Source: Actinomadura latina NBRC 106108 (GTDB lineage: Bacteria; Actinomycetota; Actinomycetes; Streptosporangiales; Streptosporangiaceae). From it: a stretch of 58,661 nt of DNA. The DNA lies in NCBI RefSeq assembly GCF_001552195.1, contig NZ_BCQS01000044.1, forward strand, positions 1 through 58,661, in the 5' to 3' direction. The notes beneath the pieces are model-generated. The model saw nothing but the letters and a program-made list of their open reading frames with translations. It did not search any database and was not told the DNA's origin. Positions 1 through 8,322 of this stretch are shown here, piece by piece. The translations under genes and the position numbers were made by a program. The stretch's first letter is position 1; every line of letters starts with the position of its first letter.

Positions 1-652
1 CGGCGAAGGGGCGGGGCCTGGCGCGAAACGGCCGAATGTGGCCCCGTCCTGACCAACTCCGGGTTCGACCCTGACGAGCCGTGTAACGCCGGGACTGGAA
101 AACGTCCGAGCCGAGGGTTACGAAGCGGCTACGGAGAGCCGCCGCGCCCGGACTTACGGGTTGTCGGCAGGAGCCGCTGACCTGGGAAGAAATCCCATGG
201 AACGCTCCGGTTCGGACGGTCCGTAACGCGGAAAATAATCACGGATGCCGCTCGTCGCGGCCCCCAGGACAGATCGTTCGTCTTTCCGGCGCGGCCGGCA
301 TCGACTCGTCCGGATTTCGGCCCGCAGGTAAACCAAAGCGGTACCGCAGGGGTCCTTCCTGTGCGTGAGAGCGCAAGGAGGGGCCCCTAGCGTTGTTCCA
401 GGGTCTTGCCTTTCAACTTCGGACGTCCGAAGATGCTGGATCGAGACTGCCCGAATGGTGACAAATTACTGACCAGGGGGTCGCGTAGGTTACTTTTTCG
501 CCGCACTCTTGATTCGATTTCGCGTCTGGGTGTCACATCTCGTCACCCTGACACGATCTGCCAGTCAGATGGAGTTACCTCCCCGAGGAGGGGCTGCGGG
601 AAGGCGAGTCGCGGAACTGCGGTGCTGGGTCGGAAGGCAGGAGCGGCAAGCC
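1..652. other. Intergenic region, no convincing gene
   Basis: Only short ORFs lacking family character occur here. The one visible structure is an imperfect inverted repeat around 345-391, in which an AGGGGTCCTTCC-like arm faces a GGAGGGGCCCCT-like arm across a GTGAGAGCGCAA loop. It could be a terminator or attenuator ahead of the downstream regulator. The region is somewhat richer in A+T near 450-530, which may hold the promoter. Confidence 0.4.
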
Positions 653-745
653 ATGAGTCAACCGTTGGGCGAGACGTGCGCGAACAGGTGGCCGGGGCGG
701 TGCCCCCGCCGAGAGGACGGACCGGAAGCGAGCGAGCATCGATGA
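653..745 (+). CDS. Possible 30-aa leader peptide overlapping the regulator start
   Basis: An ATG at 653, preceded by an AGGAG about 12 bases upstream, opens a 30-codon frame whose TGA (743-745) overlaps the ATG of the next gene (742-744) as ATGA. The regulator has only a weak ribosome binding site of its own, so reinitiation after this short frame is plausible. The peptide is Arg/Pro/Cys-rich and resembles no family I know. The case rests only on the ATGA overlap and the Shine-Dalgarno, and it could be chance in high-GC DNA. Confidence 0.35.
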   Translation: MSQPLGETCANRWPGRCPRREDGPEASEHR

Positions 746-2070
746 CGGCGGCACGGACGGGGTCGGTCACACCCGATCTCACAATCGGCGTCGTGGGCCC
801 CCACGACCTCGTTGAACGGGTCATGCTGATGGGCCACGGCCCCACCCCGGTACCGAGCCGGCTGGTGGCCGCCGCGTACCGGGACGAACAGGAGGCGGCC
901 GACAAGGTCGTGCGGCTGGGATCGGGCGTGGACGTGTGCCTGTTCGCCAGCCCCGTCCCCTACGACTTCGCGCGCAAGGCCGGCGTGCTCACCATGCCCG
1001 CCACGTACGTGCCGCTGAACGGCGCGGCCCTGCAGGGCGCGCTGCTGCGGGCGTCCCTCGACGAGCGCTTCGACCCGGCCCGCGTCAGCATCGACGTGCT
1101 GGGCCGCGCCGAGGTCGAGGAGGCCTACTCCGAGATCAGCCTCGGCACCGAGCAGGTGCACCTGCGCGAGGAGGCCGCCGGCCCCGGCACGCTGGCCGCG
1201 TTCCACGAGCGCCTCTGGCGGCGCGGCGCGACCACGGTCGCGATGACCTGCGTCCACGCCACCGCCGAGCGCATGGAGATGGCGGGCGTCCCCACGATCC
1301 GCGTCCGCCCCACCGGCGCCGCGATCCGCAGCTCACTCCAGACGGCCGCCCTCCTGGGCGCCCACCACCGCCTGGAGGAATCGCAGCTCGTCGTCGTCCT
1401 CGTGGACGTCCCGACCCTCCGCGAGACTCCCCGCCGCGTCACCCCCCGCTACTGGCGGGACGAACTCAAGCTCGCCCTGCACCGCGTCCTGCTCCAGGAA
1501 GCCCACCGTATGAACGCCTCGGTCTGGCCCCTAGACGACCACAGCTACCTGGTCATCGCCACACGCGGCTCGGTGACGACGTCCACCGAGGGATTCCGCA
1601 CCCCGCCCTTCGTGGAACGCGTCCGCGAAGAACTTGGCCTCGCCATCGAGGTGGGCATCGGCATGGGCCGCACCGCCCACGAGGCGGAGAACCACGCCCG
1701 CGCCGCCCTGGCCCGGTCCCAGAGCTCCCAGCGCGCCCAGGGCTTCGCCCTGGACCGCGACGGCCGCGCCCTGGTCCCGGCCCCTCGCACACCGCCGCGC
1801 ACCCAGCCCCAGGCCAAGCCGAAGGGCCTGGAAATCCTGGCCCGCCTGGCCGACAAGCTGGGCGACCAGGAGCAACCCCTCATCGTGGACGCGGAGAACG
1901 CCGGCAAGATGCTGGGCGTGACCCCCCGCACGGCCCGCCGCCTCCTGCGGACCCTGGTGGAAGAGGGCCTGGCCTGGCCCCTCCCGCCGAACCGCACCCC
2001 CCAACCAGGCCGCCCCCGCCAGCTCTACCGCCTCATCGTCGAGAAACTGGGCCCGACCAAGACCGCCTAG
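742..2070 (+). CDS. wHTH transcriptional regulator with N-terminal sensor-like domain
   Basis: A 442-aa protein from the ATG at 742; the open frame extends further upstream, but codon use becomes non-coding-like there. The C-terminal ~70 residues form a winged helix-turn-helix (motif GKMLGVTPRTARRLLRTLVE) followed by a Pro/Arg linker and a wing-like end. The first ~200 residues contain an alpha/beta domain starting IGVVGPHDLVERV that looks like a periplasmic-binding or PrpR-N-type sensor fold. The middle (about 230-330) has a GGDEF-like or nucleotide-cyclase-like feel. It is probably a cytoplasmic ligand-responsive regulator; the ligand is unknown. It converges on the aminotransferase gene downstream. 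Confidence 0.7.
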   Translation: MTAARTGSVTPDLTIGVVGPHDLVERVMLMGHGPTPVPSRLVAAAYRDEQEAADKVVRLGSGVDVCLFASPVPYDFARKAGVLTMPATYVPLNGAALQGALLRASLDERFDPARVSIDVLGRAEVEEAYSEISLGTEQVHLREEAAGPGTLAAFHERLWRRGATTVAMTCVHATAERMEMAGVPTIRVRPTGAAIRSSLQTAALLGAHHRLEESQLVVVLVDVPTLRETPRRVTPRYWRDELKLALHRVLLQEAHRMNASVWPLDDHSYLVIATRGSVTTSTEGFRTPPFVERVREELGLAIEVGIGMGRTAHEAENHARAALARSQSSQRAQGFALDRDGRALVPAPRTPPRTQPQAKPKGLEILARLADKLGDQEQPLIVDAENAGKMLGVTPRTARRLLRTLVEEGLAWPLPPNRTPQPGRPRQLYRLIVEKLGPTKTA

Positions 2071-2087
2071 CCCGCGGGGGCGGGTGC

Positions 2088-2127
2088 GCCGTCAGTTGCG
2101 GCGGGGAGCCGTCAGTTGCGGTGGGGG
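2088..2127. repeat. Tandem 20-bp repeat spanning the aminotransferase stop codon
   Basis: Two head-to-tail copies of GCCGTCAGTTGCGGCGGGGA (2088-2107) and a copy with two changes (2108-2127). On the minus strand the second copy contains the aminotransferase stop codon, so the first copy is a duplicate of the gene's tail sitting just after the stop. Confidence 0.7.
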
Positions 2128-3191
2128 AAGGACTTGGCGACCGCCAGGAACGCGTCGTTCTCCTCCGGGGAGCCGATGGAGACTCGGGCGCCCTCGCCGT
2201 CGAACGGGCGGACGCTCACGCCCTGCGCGTCGCAGGCGGCGGAGAACTCCATCGTGCGGTCGCCGAGGCGCAGCCAGACGAAGTTCGCCTCGGTCGGCGG
2301 GACCGTCCAGCCGTCGGCGAGGAGGGCGCCGCGGACGCGGTCGCGCTCCTTCACCGTGCCCTCGACGCGTTCCAGGAGTTCGCCGGTGGCCGCCAGGGAC
2401 GCGATGCCGGCGGCCTGCGCGACCGAGTTCACGCTGAAGGGCAGGAACGTCTTGCGGATCGCGCCGGCGACCTCAGGGTGGGCCACGAGGTAGCCGATGC
2501 GGAGGCCGGCGAGGCCGTAGGCCTTGGAGAACGTGCGCAGGATGGCGAGGTTCGGGTGGTCGCCGTAGAGGGTGAGTCCGTCCGGGACCTCGTCGTCGCG
2601 GATGTACTCGCGGTACGCCTCGTCCAGCACGACCAGGCAGTCGGCGGGGACGCGGTCCAGGAACGCCTCCAGTTCGGCGCGCCGGACGACCGTGCCCGTC
2701 GGGTTGTTCGGGTTGCAGACGAAGATCAGCCGCGTCCGGTCGGTGATCGCGTCCGCCATCGCCTCAAGGTCGTGGGTCTCGTCCTTCAGCGCCACCTGGA
2801 CGCCGGTCGCCCCGGAGAGCGACACGAGCAGCGGGTACGCCTCGAACGACCGCCACGCGTACACGACCTCGGCGCCCGGCTCGGCGACGGCCTCCAGCAG
2901 CATCTGCGTCATCCCGACGGAGCCGCAGCCCACCGCGACATGGTCGGCGGGGACGCCGCAGAACGACGCGATCGCCTCGGTCAGCGCGGTCGCGTTGTTG
3001 TCGGGGTAGCGGTTGATGTTCCGCGCCGCCTCGCCGATGGCGTCCAGCACCGAGGGAAGCGGGCCCTCCGGCGACTCGTTCGACGACAGCTTGAACGAGC
3101 GGCCCTCGGGTGACACCACGACCTTGCCGGGCTTGTAAGCCACGAACCGGTCGAGGACGGAGCGGAAGCGCGGAGTGGTTGCCTCGGACAC
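2112..3191 (-). CDS. hisC: Histidinol-phosphate/aromatic aminotransferase (HisC/Pat type)
   Basis: PLP-dependent class I/II aminotransferase of 359 aa, the normal length for HisC. The N-terminus has KLSSNESPEGPLP (the substrate-loop L-x-x-N-E-x-P motif), then RYPDN, GSVGMTQ, NPNNPTGT and VVLDEAYREY, and the PLP-lysine motif TFSKAYGLAGLRIGY. The GTG start at 3191 is chosen because GGAGG lies 6 bases upstream; the longer ATG frame lacks this. The reaction is transamination of histidinol phosphate or of aromatic amino acids. There are no other his genes nearby, so the Pat-like role (phenylalanine aminotransferase) is as likely as histidine biosynthesis. Confidence 0.88.
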   Translation of the reverse strand: MSEATTPRFRSVLDRFVAYKPGKVVVSPEGRSFKLSSNESPEGPLPSVLDAIGEAARNINRYPDNNATALTEAIASFCGVPADHVAVGCGSVGMTQMLLEAVAEPGAEVVYAWRSFEAYPLLVSLSGATGVQVALKDETHDLEAMADAITDRTRLIFVCNPNNPTGTVVRRAELEAFLDRVPADCLVVLDEAYREYIRDDEVPDGLTLYGDHPNLAILRTFSKAYGLAGLRIGYLVAHPEVAGAIRKTFLPFSVNSVAQAAGIASLAATGELLERVEGTVKERDRVRGALLADGWTVPPTEANFVWLRLGDRTMEFSAACDAQGVSVRPFDGEGARVSIGSPEENDAFLAVAKSFPHRN

Positions 3192-3233
3192 CGTTGTCCT
3201 CCAGATCGCACATGGGGGTGATGACCCCACAGC

Positions 3234-3509
3234 CTATGCAGCGTCCCTCATCATCCAGCAAACGGCCACGATCCGGACGAACTCCCAGTCGCGGGGGTCG
3301 TCCGGCCACCAGCCCCGGTTGAAGGCCTCCTCGGCGAACCCGTGCAGGTAGGCCATCAGCTCCGCCGCGCCGGGTGCGCCGAGTTCGTCCCGCAGGGCCG
3401 CCACATGCTGGTCGACGGCCGCCGCGAGGCCCGGGGAGCCGGCCATCTCCGCGACGCCGGCCGCGCCGATGTCGCGGACGAGCAGACCGAGCGCCTCATC
3501 ACCGTTCAT
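3234..3509 (-). CDS. Small hypothetical protein (DUF6401-like)
   Basis: A 91-aa acidic, mostly helical protein with a Trp-rich C-terminus (NRGWWPDDPRDWEFVRI). It resembles the short actinobacterial proteins labelled DUF6401 (natural-product-associated), but this is recalled resemblance only. The start at 3509 has no strong Shine-Dalgarno. It lies between the aminotransferase and the Nudix-type regulator on the same strand. Confidence 0.55.
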   Translation of the reverse strand: MNGDEALGLLVRDIGAAGVAEMAGSPGLAAAVDQHVAALRDELGAPGAAELMAYLHGFAEEAFNRGWWPDDPRDWEFVRIVAVCWMMRDAA

Positions 3510-3559
3510 ACGGGCCGAAAATAGCAACCGCCGTGCGATGTTCGCGACGTCACCCCAGG

Positions 3560-4234
3560 TCAAGCCCGCGGGCGCAGCATCGGCGGGCGCAGCTGCTCGG
3601 CGTCGCCGCGCCGGTACAGCCGGGCCGGGCGGCCGCCGTCGCGCGTCGTCGTCCGCTCGGTCGGGATGAGGAAGCGGTCGGCGCCGGTGACCTTCCGGTG
3701 GAAGTTGCGCGGGTCGAGGCTGGTGCCCCACACGATCTCGTAGACCCGGCGCAGCTCCGCGACGGTGAACTCGGGCGGGCAGAACGCGGCGGCCAGCGAC
3801 GTGTACTCCAGCTTCGCCCGCGCCCGCTCCATCCCGTCGCGCAGGATCCGCCGGTGGTCGAACGCGGCCCGGTCGCGGTCGACGAGATCGTCCACGGCCG
3901 TCCACAGCACCTGCGCGCGGCTGGACGCGGGCAGATCCGGCGCCAGCCCCAGGTAGGCGACGCTCACGACCCGCTGCCGGGGGTCCCGGTCGGGGTACCC
4001 GTAGGTCGCGAGCTGCTCCAGGTGGATGCGGACGTCCGCGAGCCCGGCCCGTTCCGCCATCAAGCGGGACGCCGCGACCGGCAGATCCTCGTCCAGCTGG
4101 ATGAACCCGCCCGGCAGCGACCACGCCCCGTCGTAGGGCGCCCTGTCCCGCCGCCACATCAGCGCGCACAGGCGCTGCTCCCGCACGGTGAGCACGACAA
4201 GGTCGACGGAAACGGCGAGCCGCGGCACGGACAT
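3560..4234 (-). CDS. NrtR-like Nudix transcriptional regulator
   Basis: A 224-aa protein with an N-terminal Nudix fold (DLVVLTVREQRLCALMWRR, then GAWSLPGGFIQLDEDL) and a C-terminal winged-helix region (residues ~150-215, ending RPARLYRR). The Nudix box is degenerate: the family REUxEExGU is here RLMAERAGL, so catalytic glutamates are missing. In the NrtR family the dead Nudix domain binds ADP-ribose-type metabolites and controls NAD or sugar metabolism genes. No NAD gene is adjacent, so the target is unknown. A functional hydrolase is the less likely alternative. Confidence 0.8.
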   Translation of the reverse strand: MSVPRLAVSVDLVVLTVREQRLCALMWRRDRAPYDGAWSLPGGFIQLDEDLPVAASRLMAERAGLADVRIHLEQLATYGYPDRDPRQRVVSVAYLGLAPDLPASSRAQVLWTAVDDLVDRDRAAFDHRRILRDGMERARAKLEYTSLAAAFCPPEFTVAELRRVYEIVWGTSLDPRNFHRKVTGADRFLIPTERTTTRDGGRPARLYRRGDAEQLRPPMLRPRA

Positions 4235-4273
4235 GCAACGAACTTAGCGGGACCGGCCGCCCCCTAACGCCAA

Positions 4274-4298
4274 GAAGGCCCGGCGGCGCCGGGCCTTC
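4274..4298 (-). terminator. Hairpin terminator after flotillin gene
   Basis: A perfect 11-bp stem (GAAGGCCCGGC / GCCGGGCCTTC) with a 3-base loop, 14 bases beyond the flotillin stop. There is no clear U-run, as is common in actinomycetes. Confidence 0.75.
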
Positions 4299-4311
4299 GT
4301 GGTCGCGGGGG

Positions 4312-5649
4312 TCAGTCCTCCTTGGGGATCTCGACCGCCGGGACGGCCGGGGTCGCGCCGTTGTGGCCGTTGGCGGCGGGCGGGCCGTTGAGGTTGGCGA
4401 GCAGCTGGCGGGCGACGCCCAGGCCGGTGCCGCCCAGCGTCAGGGCCTTGGCGAGCATGTCCTCGATGCCCTCGGCGCCGTTGAGCACGACCATGTTGTC
4501 GACGTTGCCGAACACGCCCGCGCCGGCCTCGACGATCTGCGGCCACTGCTCGGCGAGCTGCTGGGCGATGACGGCGTCGGTGTTCTCCGCCAGCGCCTCC
4601 GCGCGGGCCTTGATCGCCTCGGCCTCCGCGAGACCCTTCTGCCGGGTCGCGTCGGCCTCGGCCTCACCGAGGAGCCGGATGGCCTCGGACTCGCGCTGCG
4701 CCTTCAGCTGGACCTCGGTCGCCGCGGCCTGGGCGTAGGAGATGCGCTCCTCGCGCTCGGCCTCGGCCAGCTTCACCTGCTCGTACGCGCGGGCGTCCGC
4801 CGGCTTGCGGATCTCGCTCTCCAGCCGCTTCTCGGTGCGCTCGGCCTCCAGCTCGGCGTTGCGGGTCTCCTTGAGGATGACCTCCTGCCGGGCCTGCTGC
4901 GCGGCCTGCTGGACCTGGCCCTCGTACTCGGCCTTCTTCATCTCGGTGTCGCGGATGACGGCGGCGTTCTGCCGCTCGGTCTCCTGCTCGCGCTCGGTGG
5001 CCTCCTGGTTGCGCTCGGCCTCCGCGATGCGGGCCGCGGCGGCCACCTTCGCGGCATGCGGACGCCCGAGGTTGCTGATGTAGTCGGTCTCGTCGTCGAT
5101 CTCCTGGATCTGCAGGGAGTCGACGACCAGGCCCAGTTTGCTCATCTCGTCGGCCGCGGAGCTGCGGGTCTCGGACGTGAGGCGCTCGCGGTTGAGGATG
5201 AGGTCCTCAACGGTGAGGTTGCCGATGATCGAACGGAGGTGGCCGGTGAACAGCTCGTGGATCGCGCCGTCCATCGACGCCTGCTGCTCCAGGAAGCGGC
5301 GCGCCGCGTTGGCGATCGAGACCAGGTCGTCCCCGACCTTGTAGATGACCACGCCGCGCACCTTGACCGGGATGCCCTGCTGCGTCACGCAGTTCACTTC
5401 GAGGTTGGCGGCGCGGCTGTCGAGCCGCAGCCGGCGCGACACCTGGAAGCCGGGCAGGACGGACGTCCCCTTGCCCGTCACGATCTTGAATCCGAGGCTG
5501 TCCACGCCGTCGATGGACTTGGACTTGGCGCCGAGCCCGGAAATGATCAGAGCCTCGTTCGGCTCGGCGACCCGCCAGACCATCTTGAACAAGATGATCA
5601 ACACGATGATGGCGACGACGACACCGATCGCCACGGCGAGCACGGGCAT
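4312..5649 (-). CDS. Flotillin-family SPFH/Band 7 membrane scaffold
   Basis: A 445-aa protein with an N-terminal membrane anchor (residues 1-25, VVVAIIVLIILF), an SPFH/Band 7 domain (about 30-200) and a long Ala/Glu/Arg-rich flotillin coiled coil (about 200-370) with EAEA repeats. The C-terminal region ends with a Gly/Pro/Asn tail. Flotillins oligomerise at fluid membrane microdomains and organise signalling or secretion complexes. The short NfeD-like gene 125 bases upstream is the usual flotillin partner, supporting the call. The start at 5649 is followed directly by the TM segment. Confidence 0.9.
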   Translation of the reverse strand: MPVLAVAIGVVVAIIVLIILFKMVWRVAEPNEALIISGLGAKSKSIDGVDSLGFKIVTGKGTSVLPGFQVSRRLRLDSRAANLEVNCVTQQGIPVKVRGVVIYKVGDDLVSIANAARRFLEQQASMDGAIHELFTGHLRSIIGNLTVEDLILNRERLTSETRSSAADEMSKLGLVVDSLQIQEIDDETDYISNLGRPHAAKVAAAARIAEAERNQEATEREQETERQNAAVIRDTEMKKAEYEGQVQQAAQQARQEVILKETRNAELEAERTEKRLESEIRKPADARAYEQVKLAEAEREERISYAQAAATEVQLKAQRESEAIRLLGEAEADATRQKGLAEAEAIKARAEALAENTDAVIAQQLAEQWPQIVEAGAGVFGNVDNMVVLNGAEGIEDMLAKALTLGGTGLGVARQLLANLNGPPAANGHNGATPAVPAVEIPKED

Positions 5650-5774
5650 AGGGCCTCCTCTTCAACTGTCGGTGCGGCCGGCGGACATGCCCGCCCGCGT
5701 TTCCCCTCAGACGCGCGGGGCGGGCGTCCGGTTCTCCCGGCGGGTGGCCTCTTTGTGCCACCTCCGCACCGGCG

Positions 5775-5984
5775 TCACTGGGGCAGCGCGGCCGCCACGT
5801 AGACCGTCCGGGGCGGGTGGTACTCGACCACCACGATGATCGCCCCGACGCCGATCTCCTCGCGCGGGTCGACGGGGTGCGCGTAGAACGCCTCGGCTCC
5901 GCCGCGAACAGGGATCATGACCTCCCCGACGAGCCCCGGACCGATCCGGCCGGTGACCCGGCCCTCCTTGCCGATCAAGGACAC
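5775..5984 (-). CDS. Mini-NfeD: stand-alone OB-fold domain
   Basis: A 69-aa protein with GTG start resembling only the C-terminal OB-fold of NfeD (GKEGRVTGRIGPGLVGEVMI, then an acidic loop and VGAIIVVVEY). The family's protease and transmembrane parts are absent. NfeD genes typically sit beside flotillin genes, as here, and the OB domain is thought to bind flotillin. The lack of a TM segment means it would act as a soluble cytoplasmic adaptor. Confidence 0.75.
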   Translation of the reverse strand: MSLIGKEGRVTGRIGPGLVGEVMIPVRGGAEAFYAHPVDPREEIGVGAIIVVVEYHPPRTVYVAAALPQ

Positions 5985-6072
5985 CCCCCGCTGGGAACGA
6001 CACGCCCGGGGCGTCCGCCCCGGGTAAGGCGAACCGTACTCGCTGAACGAGACGGACGGCGAGCCGCGTGAC

Positions 6073-6768
6073 TCACGGCAGGACGCGTTCGGCCTGCGCC
6101 TGGGCTTCGCGCGCGAGCCGCTCGGCGTCCTCGCGGGTGACGGCCGGGCCGAAGACGCTGATGGTGGCGAGGTAGTGGCGGCCGCGGAACACGACGTACC
6201 AGGTGCGGCTTCGCGCGTTCCCGCTGGCCGTCGTGATGCCGACGGTGCGGGAGCCTTCGCCGATGTCGCCCTTCGGCGTCTCCACGACGCGGTGCTCGGC
6301 CCAGTTCGAGCCGATCTTGGTGCGGAACCGCAGGCAGCCGGACGGGACGCGCGCGTTGACCTGCTTCTCGGCGTCGCCCGCGGACATCCCCATCAGCGTT
6401 TCGGTGGCGGTCTGCCCGGCGCTGCCGGTGAACGACACGAGCGCCGCCGGGACGTCGCCGGCCACGGTGCCGGCGGGACGGCCCGTCCCGCAGCGCGGCT
6501 TGTCCAGGGTCGCCTCCCGCTGCAGCCTGGCGGCGTTCTGGATGGCCTTCAGCGACCCGTACTCCCCCGAGTCGGGCTCCCCGGCCCGCCGGTAGCCGGT
6601 CGCCTCGCCGAGCAGCGCCTGCGCGAGCTGGTCGGACGTGTACCCGATCCCCGCGACCTCCGCGCGGGCGGTGCTGCGCACCTCGCGGGCGCGTTCGCCG
6701 CCACCGCCGCACGCGCTCGCGCCGGCGGCCGTCACCAACAGGACGATCGGGATGAACCTGTGCGCCAT
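6073..6768 (-). CDS. Secreted lipoprotein, PknH-sensor-like (uncertain)
   Basis: A 231-aa protein with a lipoprotein signal peptide (hydrophobic stretch FIPIVLLVTAAGASAC; lipobox Cys about residue 20). The mature part has two further Cys residues (in KPRCGTG and SGCLRFRT), which could form a disulphide. It ends in a helical Ala/Glu/Arg tail. The size and paired Cys recall the extracellular sensor domain of PknH-type proteins, but the resemblance is weak. It stands alone between the mini-NfeD and plsC genes. Confidence 0.65.
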   Translation of the reverse strand: MAHRFIPIVLLVTAAGASACGGGGERAREVRSTARAEVAGIGYTSDQLAQALLGEATGYRRAGEPDSGEYGSLKAIQNAARLQREATLDKPRCGTGRPAGTVAGDVPAALVSFTGSAGQTATETLMGMSAGDAEKQVNARVPSGCLRFRTKIGSNWAEHRVVETPKGDIGEGSRTVGITTASGNARSRTWYVVFRGRHYLATISVFGPAVTREDAERLAREAQAQAERVLP

Positions 6769-6885
6769 GGCCGCGACATTACGGGCCGAACCCTGCCCCG
6801 CACCCCCGGCGACACGCCCTCGGCCCGAACCCGCCGGCCCGGCCGGAACGCCGCATCCGCATGGTCGCCGGAGCGGAGGGCGGAG

Positions 6886-7557
6886 CTAGTTCTGCTCCGC
6901 GCGGTCGTTGTACTCGGCGGCGTAGTCCTGGCCGGACATCTTCTGGATGGTCTCGACGATCTCGTCGGTGATCGCGCGGCGGGCCTTGGCCGGGGGGAGG
7001 TCGCGGTAGTGGGAGAAGTCCATCGGGGGGCCGATGCGGACGGTGGGGCGGGGGCCGAAGACGCGCGGGAAGGCGGCGCCGATGGGCTGGATCTTCTCGG
7101 TGCCCTCCAGCGCGACCGGCAGGACGCGGGCGCCGGACTCCAGGACGAGCCAGCCGATGCCCGTTCGGCCGCGGTAGAGGCGTCCGTCGGGGGAGCGGGT
7201 GCCCTCCGGGTAGATCGCGAACGCGCCGCTGTTGTCGAGGACCTCGGCGGCCTGTTCGAGGGCGCCCATCGCGGCGCGGCGGGCGCCGCGGCGGACGGGG
7301 ACGTGCCCGAGGTTGGTGAGGAACCAGCGGACGAAGCCCTTCTTCAGGCCGCCGCCCTCGAAGTAGTCGGCCTTGGCGATGTAGGTGACGGGGCGCGGCA
7401 CCGCGAGCGGGATGATGAAGCTGTCGATGAACGACAGGTGGTTGCTCGCCACGATCAGGGGCCCGTAGCCCGGCACGTTCTCGCCGCCCACGACACGGGG
7501 CCGGAATAGCAGCCAGAGGATCGGACGCACCACCCGCGTCATGAACGTGTAGAACAT
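6886..7557 (-). CDS. 1-acyl-sn-glycerol-3-phosphate acyltransferase (PlsC family)
   Basis: A 223-aa membrane-associated acyltransferase. It has the catalytic NHLSFIDSF (HX4D) block, the substrate-binding YPEGTRSPDG block and the VALEGTEKIQP block in the normal order. The N-terminus has a hydrophobic anchor (PILWLLFRPRV). It would make phosphatidic acid from lysophosphatidic acid in phospholipid synthesis. Actinomycetes have several paralogues, so the exact acceptor is uncertain. Confidence 0.88.
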   Translation of the reverse strand: MFYTFMTRVVRPILWLLFRPRVVGGENVPGYGPLIVASNHLSFIDSFIIPLAVPRPVTYIAKADYFEGGGLKKGFVRWFLTNLGHVPVRRGARRAAMGALEQAAEVLDNSGAFAIYPEGTRSPDGRLYRGRTGIGWLVLESGARVLPVALEGTEKIQPIGAAFPRVFGPRPTVRIGPPMDFSHYRDLPPAKARRAITDEIVETIQKMSGQDYAAEYNDRAEQN

Positions 7558-7967
7558 CCAGCCTCCCGAATTTCGCCACCGCCACTGTAACCTCTGCGTC
7601 GATCCGGGCCAGAGTCAGCGTCCGCCTTTCGCGCTGGGAGACTGGTAAGAAATGGCCCAAGCGCAGGTCAAGCGGGGCCCGAGTGAGATTGGACGCCATT
7701 TCTTACCGTCCAGTAAGTTTCTCTTGAGTAAGTTATTGCCTCCGTTTCCCGGAGGTCCCCGGACGCATCCGGACGGCCCGGACGGCGCGTCGGGTAGAGT
7801 CTGCACGTGGGACCGGCCGGACGTCCGGGGCGGAGTTGCGGTCCGGGGCACGGGCCGGCCGCCCGGTCCCTATTCCCGGTAAGAGCTTGGAATGCGGGCA
7901 CGGGTGCGCAATCCTGAGGAGTCACCTGAGATGGCCGGGTACCACCGGAGTGGGGCGTGAGGTGACC
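7558..7967. promoter_or_regulatory. Divergent intergenic region with 13-bp inverted repeat
   Basis: A 410-base region between plsC (minus) and the STAS gene (plus). GGTAAGAAATGGC (7644-7656) faces its exact complement GCCATTTCTTACC (7695-7707) across 38 bases, and a tandem AGTAAGTT motif (around 7712 and 7728) follows. This A+T-rich patch in very GC-rich DNA looks like a regulatory or promoter region, or the base of a cruciform or hairpin. No ORF here is convincing. Confidence 0.6.
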
Positions 7968-8321
7968 ATGGACTTCGACATCAGCCTGATGCGGGACGAC
8001 CGCTGCACGGTCGTCCGCGTACAGGGCGACATCGACGTGGTGTCCCGGACGCGGTTCGAGGAGACCCTCTTCGAGGTCGTCGACACCGACGAGCCGACGG
8101 TCGTCGACATGCGCGAGGTCACGTTCTGCGACTCGACGGGGTTGAACGCGCTCGTCGCCGCCAACCGCCGCGCCATCGGGCGCGGCTCCCACATCGCGCT
8201 GGTGGCGCTGCCGCCGCGCGTCCAGCGGGTCTTCCGCATCACCGGGATCGACAAGTTCATCCCGATCTACGACACGCTGCGCGAGGCGATCGTCGCGTTC
8301 CCGTCCACCACCACGCCCTGA
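7968..8321 (+). CDS. STAS-domain anti-sigma factor antagonist
   Basis: A 117-aa single-domain STAS protein. The phosphorylatable serine sits in the standard loop DMREVTFCDSTGLNAL, followed by the family's second half ending LREAIVAF. These proteins release an alternative sigma factor by sequestering its anti-sigma kinase; no partner RsbW or sigma gene is adjacent. The ATG at 7968 has GAGG 7 bases upstream; the frame upstream of it lacks domain character. The stop lies one base from the stop of the convergent GlnH-like gene. Confidence 0.88.
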   Translation: MDFDISLMRDDRCTVVRVQGDIDVVSRTRFEETLFEVVDTDEPTVVDMREVTFCDSTGLNALVAANRRAIGRGSHIALVALPPRVQRVFRITGIDKFIPIYDTLREAIVAFPSTTTP

Positions 8322-8322
8322 C

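Noticed and set aside
154..336. 60-aa minus-strand ORF at the left edge
   Set aside because: It has an unordered, Arg/Ser-rich composition, no ribosome site and no family resemblance.
936..3113. 725-aa plus-strand open frame
   Set aside because: It runs across two real genes in wrong frames and is Arg/Pro-rich, the usual shadow of high-GC coding DNA.
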